From assembly GCA_015852425.1 (NCBI GenBank), contig JAAAIG010000089.1, forward strand, positions 4,079 to 68,078: a stretch of DNA of 64,000 bases, given 5' to 3'. The number at the start of each line of letters is the position of its first letter. The stretch's first letter is position 1. The DNA comes from Gryganskiella cystojenkinii. Its lineage: Eukaryota; Mortierellomycota; Mortierellomycetes; Mortierellales; Mortierellaceae. Under the pieces are notes generated by a model that saw only the letters and a list, made by a program, of their open reading frames with translations, was not told where the DNA came from and did no database searches. Shown piece by piece: positions 44,662 to 56,318 of the stretch. The position numbers and the translations under genes were made by a program.

Positions 44662-47105
44662 CTATTGGTGGTCATGCAGGACCTTGATGGCATTCGCAGC
44701 AGCCGCGAGACCAAACGTTGTCCAGGCCAGATGTGATCCCATCTCACGAGCATCACGGCCGAGGATGGCCTCACCGAGACCACTGTCTAAGATGCCGAGT
44801 TGCTCCATCAATCCGTTAAAGTATCCGCATTGCAAGAGCTGAGAGGTGAAGAGACCTGCAAAGAGAGAGTGAAGACCAATACGAGAGAAACCAGCGAGCT
44901 CGAGAAGGACCAACAACAACAAGGTCATGGGCACAACGGATGTGAACTTTGACAGGACGGCATTGAATGAGTTGTTATGGTGACCGGATCGGGTCAAGAG
45001 ACCGTGAGAGTAGTCGTGTCTGTGCGTGTCCTCGTCTACAACAACAATGAACGAGCAAAAAAGTAAGCTAAAATAGTCAATGGACTACATACCCGAGCGC
45101 ATCAACAAAAAATGGTAAACTTACGATGGCTGTGCTTTCCGTGGTGGTCATGCTCATGGTGCTCGTGGTGATGCTCATCATGATCATGATTGTCGTGATG
45201 TTCATGCGAGGACGAAGAACCAAGACTATGGCGACGACCTTGCTTGGTCACATGCAAGTTTCCGTGCGTGTGTGTGCAACCAGCAGCACCTCCACGTCTG
45301 CAGCACTTGCGACCCAACCAGATCTTGCGCGCCAAGAACAACAAGTACAAGGCCGTCAATGCACCATAGAACGAGTTGACATCGTGGTGACCGTGACCGG
45401 TGTTATGCTGTCCAAACAAGTTGGAAGTAGCGTCACCCAACAGCTGTTGGTACGAGTCCTGGACTTTGGCAAAGGGTGTGGCAGCGCCCCAGATAGCATT
45501 GACCGAGGCCGTGGCCTTATCATACTTGCTCGAAGCCCGGTGACGGATCGAATCCGCGGACTTTTTGGCCTCGTGCAACTTGCGACTTGCGTCCTCACGC
45601 AGACCCTTGCCGCTATCGGTGGCCTGGCGAGCGACAGACGAGGCCGACTTGGAAACCTGATGAGAGATTGAGGAACCCGACTTGCGAGCAGCCTCGGCGG
45701 CGTGTTCGAGCTTCGTCTTGAGGTTTGCGGTCTCCTTGTTGAAGGACTCGACCGCATGATCGTACGCGTTTTTGGGCGCGGCCTTAATCTTATTCTCAGC
45801 CTCCTTGAGTGAGTCTGCAAAGGACTTGGAGGCATCGTGGATCGCTTTCAGAACTTTGGACCTGTCTGAATCGTTCTTGGACAGACGCAACGCATCCTTG
45901 ACATTCGTTCGCGCCTGGTTCACAGACTTTTGGAGGCTACTGATTAAACCGTTGTAGGCCTCTGCGCGCGAGTTCTTGATGTCCTTGAGAGCGTTCTTGA
46001 AGACACGTTCGTACTGACTCTTGACATCACCCGCGTTATCAATCACAGCGTTCCACTGAGAGGTCAACCAGGAATCGATCTGCTCCTCGTGGTACTTGGC
46101 CTGATTCAATTTGCCCTTGAGCTTCTCCGAAACTGTGTCGAGTTCTTCCAACGCACCCTTCTCGTTACGGGCGACACGGTCAAGGATGCTGTGATAGTAG
46201 TCCTTGACAGACTTCAAACTAGCATCGAACGCACCTGTGGACGAAGGGGCAGACTTGGCCTTAGATCCGGCCTGTTGCAAAAGGCCAGCAAGGACCCCAT
46301 GGACCTTATCGATCGGCAATGTCTTTTTGGCAATGGATTTGAGTGTATCATGGGCATGATCATGACGACTAGGGTGATCCCAGATCTCGCGACAATCCCA
46401 GCCAGAGTCCGCAGCAGGATTCTGGCGACCAAACCAGTACTGAGAGCTGGGGCTACAGGCGTACTTGGGTGGGTTAAAAGCCAACGAGTCGACAGCGGCC
46501 TTGAACTTGTCCCATTTCTTGTGGGTGATCTCCCCCTCACCCTCTTTGGCCTCACCGACCTCCTTTTGGGTACAATCAGCTTGTTGGGACCATCTGGACC
46601 GGGCCCTTTCATGGGCTTCTTCATGAACCTTCTCAGCAGCGGCTAAGGCATCCTTGTACTTTTGCTCAGCAGCCTCAAAAGCCTCACGAGCTTCTTTCTT
46701 GTAACCAAACATGGCCCACTTTGCCTCGTGTGCGGCCTCATCACGGAGCTTCTTGGCCTCGAGGACCAATTCTTTTGCGGACTCGTCCGCATCCCTAGTC
46801 AACGACTTCCAGTAATCGTAGGCGCGACGCATGACCGAGTTGGACTTTGCTTTGGTGGGGTCAGCATGATGATCGTCAGCATGGTTGGCGTCGTCGTCGT
46901 CACTGTCGGTCCCCGATCCGTGGGAGGGGAACCAATACTCACGGAGGGTCTTCTTGACGCCGTTGACGACGCTATTGTGGTGGTGATAGTGCTTGTCATC
47001 GGCAATGATTTCCTCGTGCTCAGAGACGATGGTGGTGGTACGAGCTACGATGGTGGTCGTGGCATCGTTCTTGATCGTGTGGGTGCTAATAGATTCGACG
47101 CCCAT
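44662..47105 (-). CDS. Large coiled-coil membrane protein with His-rich loop
   Basis: Predicted 784-residue protein. Two exons: 47105-45125 and 45035-44662. Residues 1-560 are hydrophilic and mostly helical, with Ala/Lys/Glu-rich amphipathic stretches (KKLRDEAAHEAKWAMFGYKK, EAAEQKYKDALAAAEKVHEE) that resemble LEA or apolipoprotein-like helices. A central segment has Cys and aromatic residues (PKYACSPSSQYWFGRQNPAA). A hydrophobic helix near 570-592 (FYGALTALYLLFLARKIWLG) is followed by a Cys/Arg cluster and a His-rich loop (HEHHDNHDHDEHHHEHHEHD). A second helix (VVPMTLLLLVLLELAGFS) and a third weak one near the C-terminus (HLAWTTFGLAAAANAIKVL) complete it. The intron sits inside the His-rich loop and frame is preserved. 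The loop could bind Zn, Ni or Cu. I recognise no named family. Confidence 0.75.
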
Positions 47106-47615
47106 CCTGTCCGTTACTATTTGGTAGGTTTGACGGTGACGTTGGTAAGCGGCTTATGGGTCAATGGTGTGATGTATGGGGACAGAGTGAACGGAGTAGA
47201 CGAGACGAATGAGGATGTAGGATGATGTTTATAGGATGAAGAAAAGAAGGAGGAAAAGTCACGACCGCGTCCTTCGAACCAAAAGCATGGGCGATGTGAG
47301 ACAGAAAAAAAAAAACTGTCTCTCTGCCTGTTGAAAATGACAGTCACAAAACACCATGTCAATTTTTTTGGTGGCAAAAAAATAGTGACACTTCATTTCG
47401 TTCCTGCAACTGCGAACGTTCCCACGTCGCATGCGCACTTTTCCCGGTAACTGGGAACGCGTCGTTCCCACGCCGCATGCGCACTTTTCCCTGCAACTGC
47501 GAACGTGTCGTTCCCACGCCGCCTGCGCACTTTTTCCTGCCTCTGTTTTCCTCTCTTCACCTCACCATTTCACTCTCTTTCCTTCACAAAAACCTTCGTA
47601 CTACCATATTTCACC
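47106..47615. other. Divergent promoter between membrane protein and carboxylesterase 1
   Basis: 510 bp. Its right half carries a three-copy GC-rich tandem repeat (see 47418-47537), then a CT-rich leader before the carboxylesterase start. Confidence 0.65.
47418..47537 (+). repeat. Three-copy 46-bp promoter repeat with hairpins
   Basis: GTTCCCACG(T/C)CGC(A/C)TGCGCACTTTT recurs at 47418, 47464 and 47510 (period 46), the last copy partial. Between copies lie inverted repeats, best GGGAACG-CGT-CGTTCCC around 47454-47470. It lies 80-200 bp upstream of the carboxylesterase ATG. Candidate regulator-binding array, by position only. Confidence 0.85.
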
Positions 47616-49531
47616 ATGGCGTCTTCCCTCCCCACAATTGAATTGAATATCCTCAACTGCGGTACCTTACTAGGCTCTATCGATGAGAAACGACAAGTCG
47701 CTATCTTCAAGAACGTCCCCTATGCCACAGTTCCCGAGCGCTGGCGTCCAGCCGTCAAACCCGAGATGTGGTCAGGAGTTCTCAACGCCAGACAACAAGG
47801 GTAAACTAAGAACGCTCGACTCAGCATCAATATCCAACCACCAGATCATCGAATGTTTTACTGAGCTTTCATTGGCCTTTATCCTGTGGATGACTTAGAC
47901 CTATCTGTCCCCAACTTCCATACGACTATCCTCTGTACTCCATTGTGCCCGAGGAGTATTTCAAGGTTGGGGATGGAGAGCAACCCTACGGACTCGAGTA
48001 TGACGAGTTCCGTTGCTTGAACCTTAACATCTATGTCCCCTTGATATCCCTCAAGGAGAGAACCAAGCCTATACCCGTCATGACCTGGATTCATGGTGGA
48101 GGTTTCTGTGACGGTTCGAATGGAATGGCACTCTACGGTATGTAACTCCTCAACTCTATTCTCCCCATTCCTCTCCATGCTCCTACATTCGAAGTTAGTT
48201 TTTAAAACTGATCGTTCGAAATGCTCTCAATTCTTCAAACAAAAGACGCCACCAATTTGGTAGCACGCTCTGTTGAGCTTGACCAGCCCGTAATCGTCGT
48301 CTGTGTAAACTACCGTGTGAACGTCTTTGGTTTCCTCGCCTCCTGGGAACTGGAGCAAGATATGAAAGAGTTTATCGCCTCCACTCCCGAACCCGTCTCG
48401 GACTATTACCAATCCATCGGTAACTGGGGTCTCCAGGACCAAAGACTCGCCTTCGATTGGATCCAAGAGAACATTGCCGCGTTTGGTGGTGATTCTACCA
48501 ACGTCACAGCGTTTGGAGAATCTGCAGGGTCGGTCTCGGTCCATTATCACATGATCTTCCCTGCGCATCGCGGTCTCTTTCACCAGGCCATCATGCAGTC
48601 CGGTACCGCAGACACGGTCACACCGGGGCATCTCAAATCGCATGGCCAGGCTACCTTCGACACACTCCTGAAGAAACTCGATATCAATCCAAACTTAGAC
48701 TGGAAGCAAAAGATGAAAAAACTGAGAATGATCCCCGCGGGGGAGTTGGTCCTGGCCAGCGTTGGCGAGGGCATGTCGTACCGACCATATTATGATGGCG
48801 GTAAAATTGTCCCCTCGAAAATCACACTCAGAACCTTGGTCGCGCAGCCGGACGCGTACGATCCCAATATCCGATCCGTCTTGATTGGCGCCAACAAGGA
48901 CGAAGGAACCGCGGTTACGGCAACGTTCGGTGAGCGAACCTTGACCACCTGGCCCGTAATTCGTCAAAAGTTTGTGTCGACACCAGAACTCAGGGACTTG
49001 TTCGATAGCGTCTATGGTATCCCCGAAACCGATGAGGATGTTGTCCAGCTCACAGCTAAGCTCATGGGAGACTCGTTGTTTCTCTCCCTGACCTCGAAAC
49101 TCGTCGAGACTCTGAAGGAACGTCAACGCCGAGAAGCGTCGTCCACAAAGTTTCAGGTGCAGCAATATCACTTTGACGCTGGGCTTCAAAAAGTCGAGGA
49201 GAAAGTTCCTGGCCTAGGGGCATTCCATGGTGTCGAAATCCCATATGTTTTTGGATCTCCTGCGTATGACACGGTCTTGAGCGAGGAGGAGAAGCTCTTT
49301 GGTGCAGAGGTACAACGAATTTGGCTTGCGATTGCGAACCGGATCCCTCTCACGGTCAAGGATAGAGCACCAAAGATTGGCGAGGCGATTGTCTTTGCGG
49401 AAAGCCTTGAAGTCAAGCTTGAAGAAGACCATGACGCCCGAATTAGTAAGGAGGCTCGAAGATTCTGGACTCTTCAGACGGATTCCCTTGCTCGAGAAGA
49501 TCAACTGTTGTTGGAAGTGTCTGAGCCTTGA
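47616..49531 (+). CDS. Type-B carboxylesterase 1
   Basis: Predicted 569-residue alpha/beta-hydrolase that cleaves carboxylic esters. Three exons: 47616-47800, 47899-48137, 48246-49531. The oxyanion segment is WIHGGGFCDGSNG. The nucleophile elbow is FGESAGS with Ser234. The acidic member is probably in ANKDEGT, and the catalytic His is in AFHGVEIPYVFG. The N-terminal motif AIFKNVPYATVPERWRPAVK is the family substrate-entry segment. No signal peptide or HDEL is present, so it is probably cytosolic, unlike many secreted fungal lipases of this family. It is a paralogue of the gene at 51323 with the same intron positions and phases. Convergent with degraded minus-strand sequence just downstream. 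Confidence 0.92.
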
Positions 49532-49740
49532 TAACAACCGACGAGTGATCGAAGAAATAAAGCACTTGAAATTGTCAAAGAGACAGGAGGCATCCACGAT
49601 TTGTGAATGGTGGTCGTATCCTAGGCCAGCGCCACCGGGAAAGATTAGGCGATCCATAGATAACCGTGTCCGTGGCGATGCACCCTCGGCGACCTCCAAC
49701 TGTTCACCACATCAAAAGCGAGAATGGACACAGTAACGGG

Positions 49741-50150
49741 CTAGGAATATGAGATGAAGAAACTCCTCATCCGTGTAGACTGGTTCCTCAACGCAGTTAC
49801 CTTGGCAGACGACAGTCGAGATAGTCATGAGTGCCTTCTCTCGAATTTTAAAGTCCTCGGGGTGATCCAACATCCCACGCGTTACCCAACTCTCTAGACA
49901 TACATCAATCGACTGGTTTTGATCATCGTATTTTCAATGGCAGCACTTGGGGGACAGATAAAGATGTTTCTCGATCGAGGTGCCTCTTTTGAATAATCCG
50001 ATGTCGCGATCAAAGTTGTCTCTTGCATGACCCTTGGCAAGTAGCTCTCCCCAAAATCGCGTCGATATAATCCTTAAGATCGGGATGATCGAGTAAACCC
50101 TGGCTTCCGATTCCAAAGCACTCTTTGACTGGCTGATCAAGCTGGCACAT
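49741..50150 (-). pseudogene. Fragments with duplicated LDHP...CQGxC motif
   Basis: On the minus strand two coding-like pieces share a motif. The piece from an ATG at 50150 (MCQLDQPVKECF) contains GLLDHPDLKDYIDAILG and CQGSC and then stops. The piece from about 49917 to 49741 contains GMLDHPEDFKIREKALMTI and CQGNC. Reading continues weakly into the 3' side of the carboxylesterase gene. The pieces are in different frames with stops between them, so I read them as remnants of one repeat-containing gene. An intron between the pieces is possible. I do not recognise the family. Confidence 0.35.
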
Positions 50151-50460
50151 TGAGGTCAAGTTGCTGTCCTCAACTTATCAACCTAAACTCAATTTATTTC
50201 ACAATGCCTGGGGTTGACTTACATTATCAGTACAACGCTTTCTGGAGCAACAATAGCAACTTTGTTGGTATGAGTATCGTGCACTCCATCTTTGCTTCGT
50301 CTCATGTAGCTGGAGTGCATTCGTTTTCCACGAGATTGTTACTCCACAATTTACGCATGGTTTCGCTTCTTTTGCAGTCGATGTGTTTGTTGTGAAAAGA
50401 TATTTTGGGTTCTTTGAGCCTGGTCCGAGTAGTCGTTTTGTAGTTGCAGTTTGACGTCAC

Positions 50461-50715
50461 ACAGTACTGAACGAGAAAGAATGGTCGTTGACTCGGGAGA
50501 TGCAACGACTCTGGATCGCATTCGCGAACCAGAAACCACTTTTGGTCCAAGATCGAATCCCCGGTGTCGGCGAGGCAATTGTTTTTACGGAGGATCACGA
50601 TGTCAAGATGGGAGAGGGTACTCGAATTCCCAAAGAAGGACTGCAGTTCTGGGCTAAGGTCTCAGGACTTGTCGCTCAAGGAGACCATGCTCTGTTGCAA
50701 GAACGCGAAGCTTGA
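50461..50715 (+). pseudogene. Carboxylesterase C-terminal fragment
   Basis: An 84-codon piece with strong similarity to the C-termini of both neighbouring carboxylesterases. It reads TVLNEKEWSLTREMQRLWIA (compare TVLTEKELALSSEMQRFWIG of the 51323 gene), then GEAIVFTEDHDVKMGEG and ends ALLQEREA like that gene. Nothing upstream encodes the catalytic part: the nucleophile, oxyanion hole and His motifs are all missing. It is the remnant of a third tandem copy lying between the two intact ones. Confidence 0.8.
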
Positions 50716-51322
50716 GAGGATACGTCAGCCACATAGGGTACCCTACAAGAGAACAATAAAATAAAAATTTGAATATGTATGTTGCTGGTGAACGTGAGGC
50801 TGAGCCGGTAAAGATATGTTTCGCTTGAAAGGAAAATAGTAGTGACGAAGACCAGAGAGTTACCGAGCGCCGAGGGGTCCTTTTCTTCTGACCAACAACG
50901 TTTGGCAGCCCGCTCTTTGAACCCATTGGACGTTGTTAACAATCGGCTCGCTTTGCTGCAGGATGCAGGTTATGCTTCTGTGCGGTTTATATCCAGTTTG
51001 TTATTTTTCCTTTTTTGGTGGCACAGACACACAACACAACTGAAACCCTTCTTTTTTGCGATCGAGAAACACTCCAATATCTTTTCTCCCACAAGGCCGG
51101 CAAACCGGAGTTAAGGTTCCTCCTCAAAACCTTCCTCCACATGCTCTTTTCAACCTTCTCTTCTTCTTCTTTCCCCACGACTCTTTGAAATATAAACAAC
51201 CCCTCTTTCCCACTCTCTTTCCTTCTAGACACACTCTCTCACCTCTCTCCTTCGACCCATATAAACTGTTAACGCCATCATCTCCATATACCCCCAGCAC
51301 ATCAAACACACAGAAAAAGTCA
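50716..51322. other. Promoter region of carboxylesterase 2
   Basis: 607 bp. It contains polyadenylation-like AATAAAATAAAA near 50755 for the upstream fragment, TATAAA at 51191-51196 and again at 51260-51265 (63 bp before the ATG), and a CT-rich leader. Confidence 0.55.
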
Positions 51323-53285
51323 ATGTCACCAACAATTGAAGTTAACGTCCCTGGCTTTGGCGCCCTGCTTGGCTCTGTCGACGAAGAGCGCCAGGTCGCA
51401 GTCTTCAGAAACGTGCCTTATGCAGTCGTACCCGAGCGCTGGCGCCCCGCTGTAAAGCCTCGGAACTGGTCTGGTCTCCGTGATTGTACGAAGCAAGGGT
51501 AACGTAGAGTTTTCAATATGTATTTTTTTCTCACACTTTTCTCTCTGTGCAAACAGAGCAATCGGCTGTGGAGAGAGGGGGTGATTGTTGATAATCCTGT
51601 TTCGACAGCTATCTAACCACTTTCATTATTGGTTTTAATATTTGGATACCTAAGACCCGTCTGCCCTCAGTTAGCATCGAAATACCCTCTCGGTCTGATC
51701 GTTCCCCAGGAGTTTCTCAAGGTCGGCGAGGGCAAGCACCAATACGGACTCGACCACGACGAGATTGATTGCCTGAACCTGAACATCTTTGTACCCATGG
51801 ATTCGCTCAAGGTCGGAGCCAAGCCCGTACCTGTCATGACCTGGCTTCACGGAGGTGCCTTCCGTGATGGTTCCAACGGAGTCATTCTCTACAGTATGCT
51901 TACTAAACTCATATATTGTATCCTCGATCAATGACCATTTGGGTGATACTGTTAACTAAAACAGCGATATCTTACCTCTCTCTTTTTTTCTCTCTCATAT
52001 AGATGCAAGCAATATGGTCAAAAAGTCTGTGGAACTGAATCAGCCCGTGATTATCGTCACGGTGAACTACCGTCTGAACGTCTTTGGCTTCCTTGCCTCC
52101 AGGGAACTGGAGCAGGACATGAAAGAGTACGTCGCTTCTTCCCCCGAACCCGTCTCTGAATACAACCAATCCATCGGTAATTGGGGTCTCATGGACCAAA
52201 AGCTCGCCTTTGAGTGGGTTCGTGAGAACATCACAGTCTTTGGAGGCAACTCCCGCAATGTCACTGCGTTTGGCGAGTCTGCGGGTTCAATTTCGATCCA
52301 TTACCATCTTCTCTGTCCCTCGCATCACGGTCTCTTTGATCATGCGATCATGCAATCCGGTACCGCGGCCACCATGACTCCTGGTCATGTTCACACGGAT
52401 GGTCAAGCCGTCTTTGACCAAATCCTTAAGAACCTCAACATCCCCTTGGAGTTGGATGGTCCCGAGAAGATCAGACGGTTGAGGGCCACGCCTGCTGATG
52501 AGATCATGAACGCCGGCGGTGAGGCCGTCGGATTGGGTTACAGACCTCACTATGATGATGGAAAGATCATCCCCTCCAAGATCTCGATGAAGATCCTGTC
52601 CATGGACCCGTCGGTGTATGATCCCAACCTGAAGTCTGTCTTTATTGGAGCCAACAAGGATGAGGGCTCAGTCTTTGCGTCAATGTTGGGCGATCGCACC
52701 ATGGCTACTTGGCCTGGTATCTTTCAAATGTTCTCGCCCTCGCCCGCGCTAGCACCCTTGTTCGAGGCCGTCTATGGTGTTCCCAAGACGGACGAGGATG
52801 TCGTGAGGATCTCAGCCAGTGTCACGGGTGACTCCATGTTCATGTACCCGGTTTACAAAGCTCATCAGGTCTTTTTAGAGCGCCAGAAGCAAGCCTCAAC
52901 AGAATTCCGTGTGGTGCGATACCATTTCGATGCCGAGATCGAAAAATTGACAACGATGTTCCCTGGCCTGGGATCGCTCCATGCAGGCGAATTGCCGTTT
53001 GTATTTGGACCTCCCGCGATCGAGACTGTCTTGACTGAGAAGGAATTGGCTTTGAGTTCAGAGATGCAACGTTTCTGGATCGGTTTTGCGAACCAGATTC
53101 CATTGTCGATCGACGAGCAGGTGCCCGAGGCCGAAAAGGTAGAGGCGCTTGTGTTTACGGAGGGTTATGATGTCAAGTTTGGAGAAGGTGTTCGATTCAC
53201 TAAGGAAGGGTTGGAATTCTGGGGTAAAGTCGATGGATTCCTTGCTCAGAAGGATAACGCCTTGTTGCAGGAACGTGAGGCTTGA
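51323..53285 (+). CDS. Type-B carboxylesterase 2
   Basis: Predicted 565-residue paralogue of the gene at 47616. Three exons: 51323-51498, 51655-51893, 52003-53285. Exon 2 is exactly 239 nt in both genes, and both introns have the same phases. Motifs: VFRNVPYAVVPERWRPAVK, TWLHGGAFRDGSNG (oxyanion region), FGESAGSISIHYH (nucleophile Ser), IGANKDEGS (acid) and SLHAGELPFVFG (His). No signal peptide, so probably intracellular. Differences from copy 1 cluster in the acyl-pocket region and C-terminus (ENDS LLQEREA), suggesting divergence in substrate range. The two genes and the fragment at 50461 record at least two tandem duplications. Two TATA-like elements lie in the 140 bp upstream. Confidence 0.92.
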
Positions 53286-53780
53286 CGTTAAATGATACCA
53301 GGGCAACCAAAAAAATAAATTGTTGCCACCAATTTGTATCATAGTCTCTCCTTTTGCTTGGGACAGGGTACAGTATGTCAGGGTATGACCGCATGCATAG
53401 ATTTTTTTCTGGTGAGTGCATCAGGTGTCATGGTTTTTGCGTAAGTGCGTAAAACAAACTCTGATAAGTGATCATTCTCCACTCCTTCCAATTGACCCTC
53501 CGACTGTCAAGCCAAATACGCTCAAAGATCTAGCCATCCAGTTGAAATGAGGCTGTGAGTGGTGTATGTTTGAGAAAGGACGAAACAATCGGTCGGTGCG
53601 TTTCTTGCTTCAAAAAATTGTTAACAATGACCGCATCAAAACTCTCCAATCTTTGATAAATATCCTGGTCGTTCCTGGCCTTTCCCTTTTTCTTTTTCTC
53701 TCTAACCACTCCTGTTCATTCAGACTTACCACTTTAGACCCTTTACACTAAACACTAAACACTAAACACTAAACCCCACC
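53286..53780. other. Promoter region of the alpha-amylase gene
   Basis: 495 bp. It contains poly(A)-site-like AAAAAAATAAATT near 53310 for the upstream gene, a T/C-rich tract near 53680-53705 and a heptanucleotide array next to the start codon. Confidence 0.55.
53745..53772 (+). repeat. Four-copy ACACTAA array in the 5' leader
   Basis: Four exact ACACTAA units end 8 bp before the alpha-amylase ATG at 53781, so they almost certainly lie in the 5' UTR. Confidence 0.92.
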
Positions 53781-55827
53781 ATGGCTCCGGTAAACAAGCA
53801 CAAGCCCGAGAACGTTACTATGTTCCAGTTCTTTGAATGGTACACGCCCACGGACCACAAGCACTGGATCCGTCTTCGTGAACAAGCTCCCTTGCTCGCA
53901 TCTCTCGGTCTAACCGCGATCTGGCTCCCTCCGCCTACCAAGGGCAGGTAACTTTACTATGGTTATTGCCTTCTCTGCCGTCCATCTCACTTTAAATACA
54001 ATATCGAACTCACAATTCTATTCGTATTCGACAGTGCCCCCAATGACGTCGGTTATGCTGTCTACGATCTCTGGGACATGGGTGAATTCGATCAAAAGGG
54101 CACTATCCCCACCAAGTACGGAACCAAGGACGAGCTCAAGGAGGCCATTGAGGAGTGTAAAAAGCACGGCATTCAGATCTACTTCGATGCTGTCCTCAAC
54201 CATAAGGCTTCGGGTGACGAGACCGAGACCTTTAAGGCTGTTGCAGTTGCAGAAGATGATCGCAACCACGAGATTGAACCTGCACGCGATATCGAAGCCT
54301 ATACCAAGTTCACCTTCCCCGGTCGCCAAAACAAATACTCGGATTTCCAATGGACTCATGAACACTTCTCGGGCACGGATTGGGATGCCAAGGCAGAGCG
54401 TTCCGTAAGTGTTCCTTCATAACGATCAGAAAGCGAGGAAAATAGCAACTTACTGATGGACTACGATTGGACATTTTTTTAGGCCGTGTTCAAGATCAAG
54501 GGCGAGAACAAGTGCTTTTCCGAAGATGTCGACGGCGAAAAAGGCAACTTTGATTATCTGATGTGCTGCAACATCGACTACAAGCATCCTGATGTCGTTG
54601 CCGAGACCGAGAAGTGGGCCATGTGGTGCGTGAATGAGTTTGGTATTGACGGAATCCGTATTGATGCCGCAAAGCATATCTCCTTTGGATTTATTACCCA
54701 TCTCTTGACCCATATCCGCAAAACGTCCAACAGTCCTGAATTTTTCGCCGTTGGGTACGTACTGTTGATCGTTCGCTTTAATTCTGTCCTTGCGTTATGC
54801 AGACCCCCTTATGCTAACTAATCTTCCCTTTCCTGTTTCTCACTTCTTTGCTTTTAGAGAGTATTGGGTCCAGGATGTTGGTGATCTTGAGGAGCGTGTC
54901 GAGAACGAGGATCCCAACGCAAAATATGCCACAGGCAACATTCATCTTTTTGACGTGCCCTTGCACTTCAACTTTTTCCGGGCCGCTAACGAGGGTCCCA
55001 ATTACGATCTCTCAAAGATCTTTGATGGCACCTTGGTCCAATCCGCACCAGGTAGTGCCGTTACCTTTATTGATAACCATGACACACAGCCTTACCAAGC
55101 TCTCGAGAGCTTTGTCCAACCCTGGTTCAAACCCCTCGCAGCCGCATTGATCTGTCTCCGTTTCGATGGTTACCCTTGTCTGTTCTATGGAGACGTTTAT
55201 GGCATTGAACCCAAATCCAAGGATGAACCCGAGACCGCCATCCCTGGTCGCAAGGAAATGTTTTCGAGAATGTTGTTAGCCCGTAAGGAATTTGCGTACG
55301 GTTCTCAGGACGATTACTTGAACCACCCGAACTGTATCGGTTGGGTTCGCCATGGTGATGAACATCATCCCAAGGGTTTGGCAGTCGTGATGTCCAACTC
55401 GAACGCAAAGGGTTACAAAAAAATGAATGTTGGATCTCATCGTGCGGGTCAAGTCTGGGTCGATATGATGGGTTACTGGAGGGAGCCCGTCACGATCTCG
55501 AATGAGGGATGGGCAAGGTTTTACTGTCACTCTGGGTCAGTCAGTCTTTGGGTCGAGAAGGAAGAAGGCAAGCATTGGATCACATGTGAAGAGTCTAGTC
55601 CTGAAGAGAACGAGCGTCACTTGCGAGAAGAGCAGTATGCCAAGGACCATGAGGATGACGAGAGTTCCGATGAGGAGGAGGAGCAACAGCAACAAAAGCA
55701 ACAACAGCAACAGCAACAAGAAGATTTTGAGGCAGACCATCCTGATCTGCCAAAGCCTTTGGATACCTGGGATCATCTTTTGGAGGATGACAACAAGGTC
55801 CAGATGGACAAGGATAAGGAAGACTAG
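53781..55827 (+). CDS. Intracellular alpha-amylase (GH13)
   Basis: Predicted 592-residue glycoside hydrolase acting on alpha-1,4-glucans. Four exons: 53781-53947, 54035-54404, 54483-54754, 54858-55827. Motifs in order: NVTMFQFFEWYTPTD at the N-terminus, AVLNHKASGDETE (region I), GIDGIRIDAAKH with nucleophile Asp240, GEYWVQD with acid/base Glu271, and FIDNHDTQP with transition-state Asp345. All three catalytic acids are present. The EWY start and missing signal peptide match the cytoplasmic GH13_5-type fungal amylases, linked in other fungi to alpha-glucan primer or glycogen processing. The C-terminus is odd: an added tail of acidic and Gln-rich residues (DEEEEQQQQKQQQQ) that lies outside the catalytic fold and is probably disordered. 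Confidence 0.93.
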
Positions 55828-56318
55828 GGCCAGCGTTAAAAGTAAACTCGGGCATCGTCATTTTTAATCTTTAGGAAGACGCTTTGACGTACAATTTCTT
55901 TTCGATCTTGCTGTTTTCACGACTCAAGATCGTGAGGAGCGTTCAAGAAGCTTTTGAAATAGTGGCAGAATCTGGAGAACCTGAGGATTCTCCTTTGGTG
56001 ACCAGAGATCAATCTGCTCCTGCGACCCTGGATTAAAGCCCTGTCTCCTGATATTTTGTTTTGTGCAACCGAAATGCAATTTGAGAGGATAAAAATAATA
56101 GAACCCGCCCGACCTAAAACGGGTCCTCTATTTTCTTTTAACTCTCATTGGTTGTCTGCTGCTCACATCTTCTCTTTTTCGCTCTTTTCGCTCTTTTTTC
56201 AATTTCGTCCTCCTCCTTCCTTCCTTCATTCCTTCCTTCCTTCCTTTTCTTTCGTTCCAACACCTTTCCACACCTCTCTTCTTTCTCTTTTTATTTTGTA
56301 CTTTCGACTCAAGGAATA
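55828..56318. other. Intergenic region with TTCC repeats
   Basis: 491 bp. A (TTCC)n-like tract at about 56216-56246 sits in a CT-rich leader just upstream of the next start codon. Confidence 0.6.

Noticed and set aside
45126..47225. Several long plus-strand frames opposite the His-rich membrane protein
   Set aside because: Antisense shadows; the minus-strand frame is 660 codons long and splices in frame to a conserved-looking last exon.
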